Of a stretch of 64,000 nt of DNA, positions 1 through 10,437 are shown piece by piece; position 1 is the first letter of the stretch, and each line of letters opens with the position of its first letter. The notes beneath the pieces were generated by a model. It did no database searches. It saw nothing but the letters and a program-made list of their open reading frames with translations, and was not told the DNA's origin. A program made the translations under genes and the position numbers. The DNA comes from Rhynchosporium graminicola (lineage: Eukaryota; Ascomycota; Leotiomycetes; Helotiales; Ploettnerulaceae): assembly GCA_900074885.1 (NCBI GenBank), contig FJUW01000006.1, forward strand, positions 361,952 to 425,951, written 5' to 3'.

Positions 1-139
1 CCTTATATGATATTCAGCTTTAATAACTCCTTCTTAAGTGCTCTAAACTACTCTATAACCTCTTCTTCTGTATACGGCTCTACGCGTATAGCCTCTATAG
101 GCTTTATCTTAATCGAATAGAGGTCGGGATAATTACGAA
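1..139 (-). pseudogene. Edge fragment of an unidentified reading frame, cut by A1
   Basis: On the minus strand about 45 codons read from the A1 insertion point to the window edge with one internal TAG, a stop of the kind RIP makes from CAG or TGG. The translated stretch is charged and helix-like, with a run of Glu residues near the middle (YTEEEVIE). I do not recognise the family. The same frame begins in the flank at 9803-9830, so A1 lies inside this reading frame. It may be a host gene or an older transposon. Confidence 0.3.
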
Positions 140-407
140 TATAACGACATAAGACTCAAGGCAGTATATAAATAAGAATAAACGAGTAGGGAAGCTAAGA
201 GCGATCTTATATAGTCTACTACGAAGGAAACAAAAAGATAAGGAAGGAAGAAGAAGAGAGATAGAATATAAAGCACCTTATATATATATACCGGTACTAG
301 TCCGATACTATACTAAGTCGGATACTAGTTCTGCTGGGATACCTATAAACTTAGGCCCTATTATCTATCCTTCTTCTTATATAATATTCAGGTGAGCTAT
401 TATTATA
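140..407 (-). repeat. A1 3' LTR (268 bp)
   Basis: It aligns along its full length with 9535-9802. Read on the minus strand the consensus LTR starts TGTGACGACAGC and ends GTCGTTACA. Both ends are RIP-mutated here, to TATAATAATAGC and GTTATA. Confidence 0.92.
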
Positions 408-443
408 TTACTCCCCCCCTAAGAAGAGCTTAACCCTAAGCTC
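408..443 (-). other. A1 polypurine tract and adjacent stem-loop
   Basis: Next to the 3' LTR the minus strand has a G-rich tract, the primer for plus-strand DNA synthesis. At 426-443 lies an inverted repeat, GAGCTTA-GGGT-TAAGCTC, a perfect 7-bp stem with a 4-nt loop. The same stem-loop occurs in A2, A3 and A4. Confidence 0.75.
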
Positions 444-795
444 GGAAGGTTATAATTTATACTAGAATTAGTCTTTATTATAACTGTTTTCGTCGATATT
501 CGCGTAATAAGCGCTAGCTACTCTTTAGTAATAGTAAATTCTTTATTAAGTTCTAACTAGTTACGTCGCTATAATAGTACTATATTAGTCGTAGCTTCTA
601 AATCGGGCAGTAAGCGATATTTACTTTATCTATTTATAGTAGAAGTCGAGTTTAAGTAAGGCGTAAAGTATATAAAAGAAAGGGTTTATTAATATTAGAG
701 CCTTTCCTTTTTATTTATAATAACTACTTTAACTTATAAGTTTATTCTCCCTAGACTATAATATAGCTCCTAGAGTAAGTATTATTACTAACTCT

Positions 796-3700
796 TATAG
801 TAGTCTACTATAATCTTATATATTAATCGACCTAATTAACTCTTCTCTTAATATAAGTAAGTTTCCTATCTTAGTTTTAAGGATAATCCTTAAGTATAAT
901 ATAGGGGTTTCACGGATCTATAACGCTAACTCCTATAGTGCTTTTACTAGTTCCTACTAGTACTCTTTCAGCGATATATCGTATATATTACCTATAGTAT
1001 ATTCGCGCTTTCCTTAAGATAAAGTATAATAATACTCCTATTTTAGAACTCTTATACTTATTTAATAAGCTTAACTCTAAGCTTTATAAGTATTATTCAG
1101 TATTAAAGAGTAGTTATAAGCCTATAGATTACTTAAACCTAAATATAAGTATATATACTAATACGTTATAGTTACCTAATTATATTAATATAGAATATAC
1201 TATTTTATCCGAGTTACTTCCTAGCGGCGAAGCTAAAGATATAGAGCTGAATCGGGGCGGTATTATAGCTACTTATAAAGCGATTAATCAGATCTATTAT
1301 CTTACGAAATCTATTACTCTTATTATTATATTAGAGATTACTACTATATAATTAGTAGAGACTTAAGCTTTAAGGTATTCTATAGAGAAAGTATTTAAGA
1401 AGTTAGAGTTTATTAAGGTAATAAGTTAAGATCTTAAATCCTTAGATACTAGTATAATACTAATATAATATAGGATCTAGATCTTTTAATAATAGATTTA
1501 GCGAAATCTAAGTTAATAGTATAAATAGCGCTAAAGTAAATAAAAGAGTTAAATAGTATTATATAGGAATTTACGAAGAAAGCTATATTTAAAGCTATAA
1601 TATCTAATACTAAGGGAAAAAAGAATTTACCTTCTAGTTCAGAGATAGCGTTAGATCTAGATACTCTTGAACTTTCTCTAAAGAAGAAACCTCGTAGGAT
1701 TAGCTATTATACTCAGTTTACTATTAGAGCTATATTAATAGATTTAAATAAAGAATTAGATATAATAGTTCCGATTCTAAATATTCTAGAATTACTAAGA
1801 GCTCCGGAGACCTTAAGAGAGAAAGCTAGTAAAATAGAAGTAGTTAAAGAAGTAGAGTTTTAGATATAGTATTATTATAAAGTATAATCGGGGGATTATC
1901 CTTAGTAATAAATTCTAATACTAGTAACTATAATAGCTTATTATCCTCTAAGTAATTATAATTATCTATTCTATCTTCTTAGGCCTTAATCTACTAATCT
2001 AGTTTATATAGAGGTCTAGGTTTACTTAAGTTAGTAATATAGAAGTCTCTAAGCTTATATAAAGTACTTATTAGATTAGAAGCGTTATATTAAGTTAAGT
2101 CCGAGTCGTAGCTTAGCTAGCTAACTTAATACTTCAGATTACCTCTTAAGAGCTATATAGCGAGTATATCTTATAACTCCTATTCTTCTTAAGTAGTAAT
2201 AACCTCCGGGAATAGGTTTTATAACTCCTAGCTTAATAATAAGTCGTCCGAGTCCTTAAAGAGTAATTCGGGAGTAAATATATTATAAATAGAAGATTCT
2301 AAGAGTAAATCTAGCTTATAAGAGTATCTGATCTTAGCTAAGACTTAGTATAATCCTACTTAGAGACTAGATAGCTTCTTATTTAGCTAGTAATTCTTAA
2401 GGTTCCTTATAGAGAGAAATACCTTATCTCTAACTTCCTAGTTAATACTATACTATTTCGGGTTAGTTACGGCGCTTATCCTATACTAAGTAGCTAGTAT
2501 ATTAGCTTTTATAACCTTAATAGCGGATTTAGTACGTTTAGCTAAGGATTTAGTATTAGTATAATTAAGCTTCTCTTATAGTATCGATCCGGTAAGTTAC
2601 TTCTAGTCTTAGCTATTCTATAGTAATATACTATATTTAAGAGTATATAGCGCTATACTAATAGAATCATAAGGCAGAGTTACTTAAGCGCGNTATAGTA
2701 GTCTACTATAATCTTATATATTAATCGACCTAATTAACTCTTCTCTTAATATAAGTAAGTTTCCTATCTTAGTTTTAAGGATAATCCTTAAGTATAATAT
2801 AGGGGTTTCACGGATCTATAACGCTAACTCCTATAGTGCTTTTACTAGTTCCTACTAGTACTCTTTCAGCGATATATCGTATATATTACCTATAGTATAT
2901 TCGCGCTTTCCTTAAGATAAAGTATAATAATACTCCTATTTTAGAACTCTTATACTTATTTAATAAGCTTAACTCTAAGCTTTATAAGTATTATTCAGTA
3001 TTAAAGAGTAGTTATAAGCCTATAGATTACTTAAACCTAAATATAAGTATATATACTAATACGTTATAGTTACCTAATTATATTAATATAGAATATACTA
3101 TTTTATCCGAGTTACTTCCTAGCGGCGAAGCTAAAGATATAGAGCTGAATCGGGGCGGTATTATAGCTACTTATAAAGCGATTAATCAGATCTATTATCT
3201 TACGAAATCTATTACTCTTATTATTATATTAGAGATTACTACTATATAATTAGTAGAGACTTAAGCTTTAAGGTATTCTATAGAGAAAGTATTTAAGAAG
3301 TTAGAGTTTATTAAGGTAATAAGTTAAGATCTTAAATCCTTAGATACTAGTATAATACTAATATAATATAGGATCTAGATCTTTTAATAATAGATTTAGC
3401 GAAATCTAAGTTAATAGTATAAATAGCGCTAAAGTAAATAAAAGAGTTAAATAGTATTATATAGGAATTTACGAAGAAAGCTATATTTAAAGCTATAATA
3501 TCTAATACTAAGGGAAAAAAGAATTTACCTTCTAGTTCAGAGATAGCGTTAGATCTAGATACTCTTGAACTTTCTCTAAAGAAGAAACCTCGTAGGATTA
3601 GCTATTATACTCAGTTTACTATTAGAGCTATATTAATAGATTTAAATAAAGAATTAGATATAATAGTTCCGATTCTAAATATTCTAGAATTACTAAGAGC

Positions 3701-4590
3701 TCCGGAGACCTTAAGAGAGAAAGCTAGTAAAATAGAAGTAGTTAAAGAAGTAGAGTTTTAGATATAGTATTATTATAAAGTATAATCGGGGGATTATCCT
3801 TAGTAATAAATTCTAATACTAGTAACTATAATAGCTTATTATCCTCTAAGTAATTATAATTATCTATTCTATCTTCTTAGGCCTTAATCTACTAATCTAG
3901 TTTATATAGAGGTCTAGGTTTACTTAAGTTAGTAATATAGAAGTCTCTAAGCTTATATAAAGTACTTATTAGATTAGAAGCGTTATATTAAGTTAAGTCC
4001 GAGTCGTAGCTTAGCTAGCTAACTTAATACTTCAGATTACCTCTTAAGAGCTATATAGCGAGTATATCTTATAACTCCTATTCTTCTTAAGTAGTAATAA
4101 CCTCCGGGAATAGGTTTTATAACTCCTAGCTTAATAATAAGTCGTCCGAGTCCTTAAAGAGTAATTCGGGAGTAAATATATTATAAATAGAAGATTCTAA
4201 GAGTAAATCTAGCTTATAAGAGTATCTGATCTTAGCTAAGACTTAGTATAATCCTACTTAGAGACTAGATAGCTTCTTATTTAGCTAGTAATTCTTAAGG
4301 TTCCTTATAGAGAGAAATACCTTATCTCTAACTTCCTAGTAAATAATATACAATTTCGGGTAAGTTAAAGCGCTTATCCTATACTAAGTAGCTAGTATAT
4401 TAGCTTTTATAACCTTAATAGCGGATTTAGTACGTTTAGCTAAGGATTTAGTATTAGTATAATTAAGCTTCTCTTATAGTATCGATCCGGTAAGTTACTT
4501 CTAGTCTTAGCTATTCTATAGTAATATACTATATTTAAGAGTATATAGCGCTATACTAATAGAATCATAAGGCAGAGTTACTTAAGCGCG
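796..4590. other. Probable assembly duplication around single N at 2693
   Basis: Bases 796-2692 recur as 2694-4590, offset 1898, directly on either side of the lone N at 2693. Removing one copy brings A1 to 7765 bp, the family length. The second copy has a cluster of X-to-A transversions at about 4341-4374, typical of a poor contig end and not of RIP. Confidence 0.88.
805..1863 (+). pseudogene. A1 opposite-strand reading frame (first assembled copy)
   Basis: The plus strand, antisense to A1 gag-pol, carries a frame of about 350 codons interrupted by TAA/TAG codons that fit RIP of CAA, CAG or TGG. Near codon 115 it encodes the stretch LLYLFNKLNSKLYKYY, and it ends at the conserved TAG at 1861-1863. 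One change of frame falls near 1475-1500. The product is unknown. The segment 796-2692 is repeated at 2694-4590 by a probable assembly overlap, so 2703-3761 is the same frame. Confidence 0.45.
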
Positions 4591-7500
4591 ATCTATTATT
4601 AGTAATAGTTCGCCCTAATTACTCTAGTAGTAATTAACAAAAGATCTAAAGCGTTAGTTAATATACTGATTTATAATCTCTGTTTATCTATCGGTTTACT
4701 AGTAGAAAGAGGTAGAGAGCTTAACTTTAACTCTAATTATATAGTAAAACTCTTATTAGAAGAATAAGACTAGCTAAGCTCCTTAGTTAGATATAATTAA
4801 CTTAAGAGTATATCTGAAATAATATATCTATTAGATAAATAATATCGCTATCCTACGAGTATCGATATTATAATAGCACGGTATCGATATAGAGTCTTTC
4901 CTTAAGCAGTTAATAAATACTAATATCTTATTAAATCCTTAGTTATTAAGCAAGAAGTCCTTAAAATCTATAGCTAAGTACTATATAAGGTAGCTAAGTA
5001 CTAGTAATAAGTAGAGGAATCCTTACTATTTTATCTGTTTCAGATAAGAGTACTAATAGAAGTAGTAATTATAAGTATACTATTTTATATCTAATATAAG
5101 TCCTTTCTAATAATAATAAGTAGAAATTATTTCAGCGATCTTACGAGTATTTAGATAAGCAGAGGAAACTTAATCGTAGACTTTACTAATTAAATAGGTA
5201 TATAGTAAGATATAGCGTTATACGTATAGATAACTATTATAAAGTAGTAAACTATTATTAATAGTATAGCTATCTCCTAATATATTTCGTTCCTTAGAGA
5301 ATAATTCTTAGTTAAATTAGTATAGTTTCTCGATTAAATTAAAAGAGTTATATACGAGTTCTAGTAGCGTATTAGTCCTTAGCGATATTAAGTATATATA
5401 ACTAATTTAATTAATATAATACTTAGCTAGTTCTATATTAATCTTAGGGACTAGATAATCTAGAGGTAATAAAACCCGAGATCTACTATCCTATTTCTAT
5501 TATTCCTATATCCTTAGATCTTATTCCTTATAGCTAAAGATATTAGCTTTAGTATTATCTTTACTAAGCGTATATATAATTTGAAAGTTGAATTCGGAAA
5601 GGAATTCTATCTATCTAGCTTACTTACTAGTTAGGACCTTAGTAGTTATAAAGTATTCTAAGGATTAATAGTCTATATATACGCTAGTATAGCGTTATAG
5701 AGATATAAGTTCCGGTCTCTATTTCTAGAAAGACTTAATAATAGTATATAGCTCCTTATTATAGATCTTCTAGTTTAGTTTATATCTATTAAGAATATAA
5801 GAGTAGAATCTAATTAGATACTACTAGTTATCTTTATATAATTAAGAGATAACTCTAGCTATTATACTATTAGAAGTATTAGTTTCTAGTTTAATTTATA
5901 ATTTAGGATCGAAATAGTATAGTTTTTATACTAATAGTAGCTATTAATATAAATCGTCGAAAGACTTCTTATAATTATTAGTAAAATTCTATAGTATTAT
6001 AGGCCGAGTAAGTACTAAGAGAGGTTTAGTAATAAGGCCGAAATTCCGAATAAATTAATAGTAGAACTTATAGAATCTTAGGAAGGATTTTATAGCTATT
6101 ACTATTTCGGGGTACTTCTAGTTTACTAATAGTACTACTTTCTTAGGATCTAGCTCGATTCCGTTAGTAATAATAATATATCTAAGGTATTTAGTCCGAG
6201 TAATATAGAATTCGCTTTTCTTAATATCTACTTAGAGTTTAGTATCTATTAAGTATTATAATACTAATTTAATATATTTCTTATATTCTTAGAGCGTTTC
6301 TAAGTATATAAGAATATTATCTAGGTAAGTTATATAGAAGTTATCTAAGTAGTCTAATAGTATATTATTTATATATCGCTAGTATATACTAGGTCTATTA
6401 TAGAGCTTAAAAAGTAATACTTTATATTTATAAGATCTGAAGCAGGTTCGGAAAGTAGTATATTCCTCGGATTCGAGGTCTATATAGATATAGTTAAATA
6501 CTACTCGGATATCTAGTTTAGTAAAGATTATTATTTTAGATATATAAGTTAAGAGCTTATTAATCCTAGGTATTAAGTAGGAATCCTTTCGAGTGATTAT
6601 ATTAAGCTTATAATAATTAATATAGAAGCGTAATCCTCTATTAGCTTTCTTAATAAATAGTATAAGTAATATAAAGGGACTTTAGCTAGATTCGATAAAT
6701 CCCTTATCTAGGTTCTCTATAAAGTACTCCTTAGTTACTTATAGTTTATTTATAGATTACTAATATAAAGGCGAATATATATTAAGTAATAGTTCTTCTA
6801 GAATAATTTTATAATTATATAAGTAATATAATAGAAGAATATTAGAATCTCGCTTAGAAAAAGCTTCCTTAAGGGTATAGTACTATTCCGGTAGCTTTTC
6901 GGCTATAAGTTATTTAGTATCAGGATCCTTAAGAGAATTATTATTTAGATAATCTTATATAAAGTAGTCTATCTTATAGATATTAATAAAGAATAATTCA
7001 GAGCTTTTATATTTTATATTAAAGTAAAAAGCTATAGTACTAATTTAGTAAATCAGAACTAGTTTCTAGATCCTTAGAGGTTAAGAGGAGTACTTATAAT
7101 AGAGTTTCGGCGCAAGTACTTTTGTTAATAAATTCGGAGCGGGAAAGGGTTCGGATTCCTTAGTAATAAGCGGAAATAAGTTAAATAGTAGAGATAATAT
7201 ATTAATATACTATATTACTACTATTTAGTATAATTATTATCGGTCTAGCTAGTTTATAGCTAAGTCCCGCGCGTTAGTATCGATTTAGTAAGATCGATTA
7301 ATACTAGGTTTATAAGGTAATAAAGTTATAATTATCTCCTTATCGTATTAGAAAGTAGCTAGATAGCGTTCTAGCTATAGAAGCTTATAGTAGAGCGTAT
7401 CTAGCTTAACCTGAAATCGTTATATCTATTTAATACTAATAATTATATCTTATTATCCTAAATCGAGAAGAATAAAAGAATAATTATAAATACGCTTACT

Positions 7501-7870
7501 ATTAATAGAAAAGTATAAATATATAAAATAAGTAATATAAGTTCTAATAGACTATTAGAACTTACGTATTAGAATAGAATAAGATAGTAGCTCGATTTTA
7601 ATACTAAGGGCCCTTAATAGTTATCTAATAAGAGTGCGATTAATAAATAAATAACTATTTACTCTAGTATCGATTAAGCTACTTATAGAAACTCTTAGCC
7701 CGTTTATACTAACTATAATCAGGTATATGAATTACTTACTTCCTATTAGGAAGTTAAAGTCTAAATTAGAGAGATTATACTTATATAGACCTAGGAAGGA
7801 GTTTTTACTTAAGCCTTATTATTTCCCTCTAGTATTAGTCTAGATTCTAAGAGTATATCTTTTACTACTT
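3868..7870 (-). pseudogene. A1 pol relic: protease-RT-RNase H-integrase-chromodomain
   Basis: The minus strand holds the chromovirus pol order in broken frames. RT lies at about 6140-6700. Its catalytic box at 6316-6327 reads YLDN where RT families have YLDD; the second Asp codon changed GAT to AAT after a T, a TpG to TpA transition. RNase H and integrase follow at lower coordinates, and the chromodomain is at about 3900-4070, duplicated at 2000-2170 by the assembly overlap. A chromodomain normally directs integration to methylated histone H3, fitting the heterochromatic setting. No part can be translated intact. Confidence 0.85.
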
Positions 7871-9100
7871 CTTTAGTTACTTAATCCTCTTCCGGAAATT
7901 TATTAATTAATTAAACCTTAAGTAAGTTAGAGTAATCTAGCTTAATATAACCGAGCTATCTATAATCGTAATACCTAGGGGGTTCTACGGTCGAGGTAGT
8001 AGAGCGTTTTAGCGCGGAGAGAGTACTAGATTATACCGGGGTAGAGGTATATATATATAATATAAGAGTAGTTTATCGAGGGGCTAAGCTTAAGGACTAG
8101 TAAGGAGTAGAACTAGTAGAGGTTATAGTAGTAATAGTAAGCTTATAGTATTATACCGAGGTAATAGCTTTCTTAGGATAGGTATATTCTAAGTTATAGC
8201 GATATTTAGTATTAAAAGAAAGTAAGGATCTAACTATAGAAGCGTAGTCCTTATTCTATATTAGTTTAATAATAAGAATTAAAGCGTATAAGGATAATAT
8301 AATCTTATCTTATATATAGAAGAACTACTCTTTCTTTTTAATCTTACCTTAGATAATAGTACTTTAAAATCGATTACGAAACTCAGTAAAGGTCTCGCGT
8401 ATATAGCTAAGTTATTATATTTCTAAGTAGTAGAAAGCGTTATAATAGTTATCTTCTTCTAAACTAGTAAGAAAGTTCTCTTCTAGTAAGGAGATTATTT
8501 CCTTATTAGTCTTAAACTTATTAGTAAGGTACTAGAGCGTAAGATACTCTTTAGCTAATCTAGTAACTAGCTCCTATACGAGAACGCGCCGGGAGAAGTC
8601 CGTAGGATAGTAATCGGTATTTATAGCTAGCCGGTCTTATATCGATACTCTTTATTAGAGGAAAGTAAGATCTGACTTATTATCTAAGAGTAGGATCTTC
8701 TTAGTAAGATAAGACTTCCTAAGGCGTAATTCTACTAATTCGGCGCTAGGGGAGAGAGATAGTTTATTAGGAAAAGTATCTTTTCTCTTAGTACTACGTA
8801 TCGGAATAGAGTTTATTAGCTTATTAAACTCTACTATACGTAGAGATTATAGTATTAGTTCTAGTAGGAGAGTCGAAGATAAGCGAGGGACTCTTATAAG
8901 GAACTTATCTTATATAGAGATTAGTTTATCTATAGTATTTTCTAGAGAGTTATTCTTCTTCTCTTAGTCTACTAATTATTATAAGAAGGAACAGATCAGG
9001 TTCGAGTTACTTATAGTAGTAAAAGTACTTAGCGATTATACTCTTAGTGAATTTCGCTTTTATTTTCCTTTCTCTCTTAGTTAGTACTTCCTTAATAAGG
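7870..9100 (-). pseudogene. A1 gag relic with RIP-ablated zinc knuckle
   Basis: This is the nucleocapsid-type gag of a gypsy element, on the minus strand after the leader. A CX2CX4HX4C knuckle can be placed at 7932-7973, but each Cys and His codon now encodes Tyr and one position is TAG. Each change is C to T at CpA or its complement. The start codon cannot be fixed. Confidence 0.75.
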
Positions 9101-9520
9101 TATTAATATTCTCTAAGGTAAGAGATATTTAGAGTAAGGAAAAGTATAATAGATTAAGTTCAGAGGTAGAGCGGGGAGAGTCGCGTCGGGTCCCCCTAGA
9201 ACTAGAGGGGTCTCTAGTTTATTAGTTAGGAGCTATTCTAGTAGCTTAAAAAGGGGTATATCAGGGCGATACGTAAAAGTTAAAGTTCCGAGGTATTTAT
9301 TATACCTTCTTTAAAATCTATCTATAATTCCTTTATACTAAGGGGATTATTAAAGGAGCGTTAGCGAAGACCTCCTCTATTATACTATTTATGATAAGCT
9401 AAATTAAACCTTGATTTATAGTTATCTAAGAGATCTCTAGTATCTCGGCTATATATAAGTAGTTATCGAATAACTAACTTAGTAGTAAGATATTATAGTA
9501 AGCTAGCTCCGGCTATCTTA

Positions 9521-9532
9521 ATCTTTTTATTT
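9521..9532 (-). promoter_or_regulatory. A1 primer-binding site, self-priming type
   Basis: The minus-strand dodecamer AAATAAAAAGAT begins two bases after the 5' LTR. It is complementary to the LTR's own ATCTTTTTATTT. It does not begin with TGG as tRNA-primed sites usually do. Confidence 0.6.
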
Positions 9533-9534
9533 AA

Positions 9535-9802
9535 TATAACGATATAAGACTTAAGATAATATATAAGTAAGAATAAATAAGTAGAGAGGCTAAGAGCGAT
9601 CTTATATAATTTACTACGAAAGAAATAAAAAGATAAGGAAAGAAGAAGAAGAGAGATAGAGTATAAGGCACCTTATATATATATACCGGTACTAGTCCGA
9701 TACTATACCGGGTCGGATACTAGTTCTGCCAGGATACCTATGAACTTAGGCCCTATTATCTATCCTTCTTCTCATGTAACATTCAGGTGAGCTGTCGTCA
9801 TA
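9535..9802 (-). repeat. A1 5' LTR (268 bp)
   Basis: It pairs with 140-407. The minus strand shows a TATA box made of TA repeats followed by a pyrimidine tract and ATCTTTTTATTT, the predicted transcript start. ACGAA follows at 9803. Confidence 0.93.
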
Positions 9803-9807
9803 ACGAA

Positions 9808-10433
9808 GCTACTTATAGTACTAGGTATCAGATAGAGGTAGCTTTAGAGGGTGCTAGGCCTATTAATATAGTTATTAGCAGAAGATTATTCTATTAGTAA
9901 GGAGATTATATTATAAGTAGATAAGCGATTACTAATTTAACTATCAGATAAGTAGCTCCTATATCTACCTTCTAATAATTATAGTAATATTATATAATTG
10001 CCTCCTCCTGTAAGGCAGTAAGGAGCTTATTATAGCTACTACTTCCTAGAAATAGCTCCTTCTTTAAGCTACCTTTAGCCTCTATACGCCTCACTCTTAT
10101 AATAGCTTTAGTAAAAGAATTAATCTTTATATCAAATTAACGCGCTACCTTAGAGGGGCGATCTATAGGGTGCGCGATAGACTATAATTTAGCGTCTCGG
10201 AAGGCCTTTTCATAGTCCGATTTAGTAGCATGACTTTGGAAGTAATATTTACTACGGGGTACTAGTATTTTAGGCAGAATTAATAAAAACTGAATATTAG
10301 TAGTAATATTAAAAGTGGTTAATTTAGATAGTAGAACGCGTTTTCAAGTATTAAAATTAATAGCTTTTGCATATCAACGGCATTTGCTAACCCCGACAGT
10401 AAGCGAGCCCCGAGCGAAACTGAAGGTGGACCG
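9808..10433 (-). other. Unidentified flank between A1 and element D
   Basis: A lightly to moderately RIP-mutated stretch. From about 10230 down to 9808 the minus strand gives broken coding-like frames, including one reading VDIGATYLIVK near 9980, which could recall an aspartic-protease motif but is too short to name. It joins the frame at 1-139 across the A1 insertion. Bases 10360-10433 are not RIP-mutated and abut the broken end of element D. No function is assigned. Confidence 0.3.
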
Positions 10434-10437
10434 GCTA

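Larger units (their letters stand above)
140..9802 (-). mobile_element. A1: full-length Ty3/gypsy chromovirus, family A, RIP-inactivated
   Basis: Two 268-bp LTRs at 140-407 and 9535-9802 enclose degenerate gag and pol on the minus strand. The 5-bp target duplication ACGAA is exact at 135-139 and 9803-9807. The apparent 9663 bp includes a 1.9-kb direct repeat around a single N at 2693; without it the element is 7765 bp, matching the other family A copies. In sense order it has 5' LTR, self-priming site, gag with a zinc knuckle, RT, RNase H, integrase, chromodomain, an opposite-strand frame, stem-loop, polypurine tract and 3' LTR. Every long frame is broken by stops explained by C to T at CpA on either strand. 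Confidence 0.93.
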
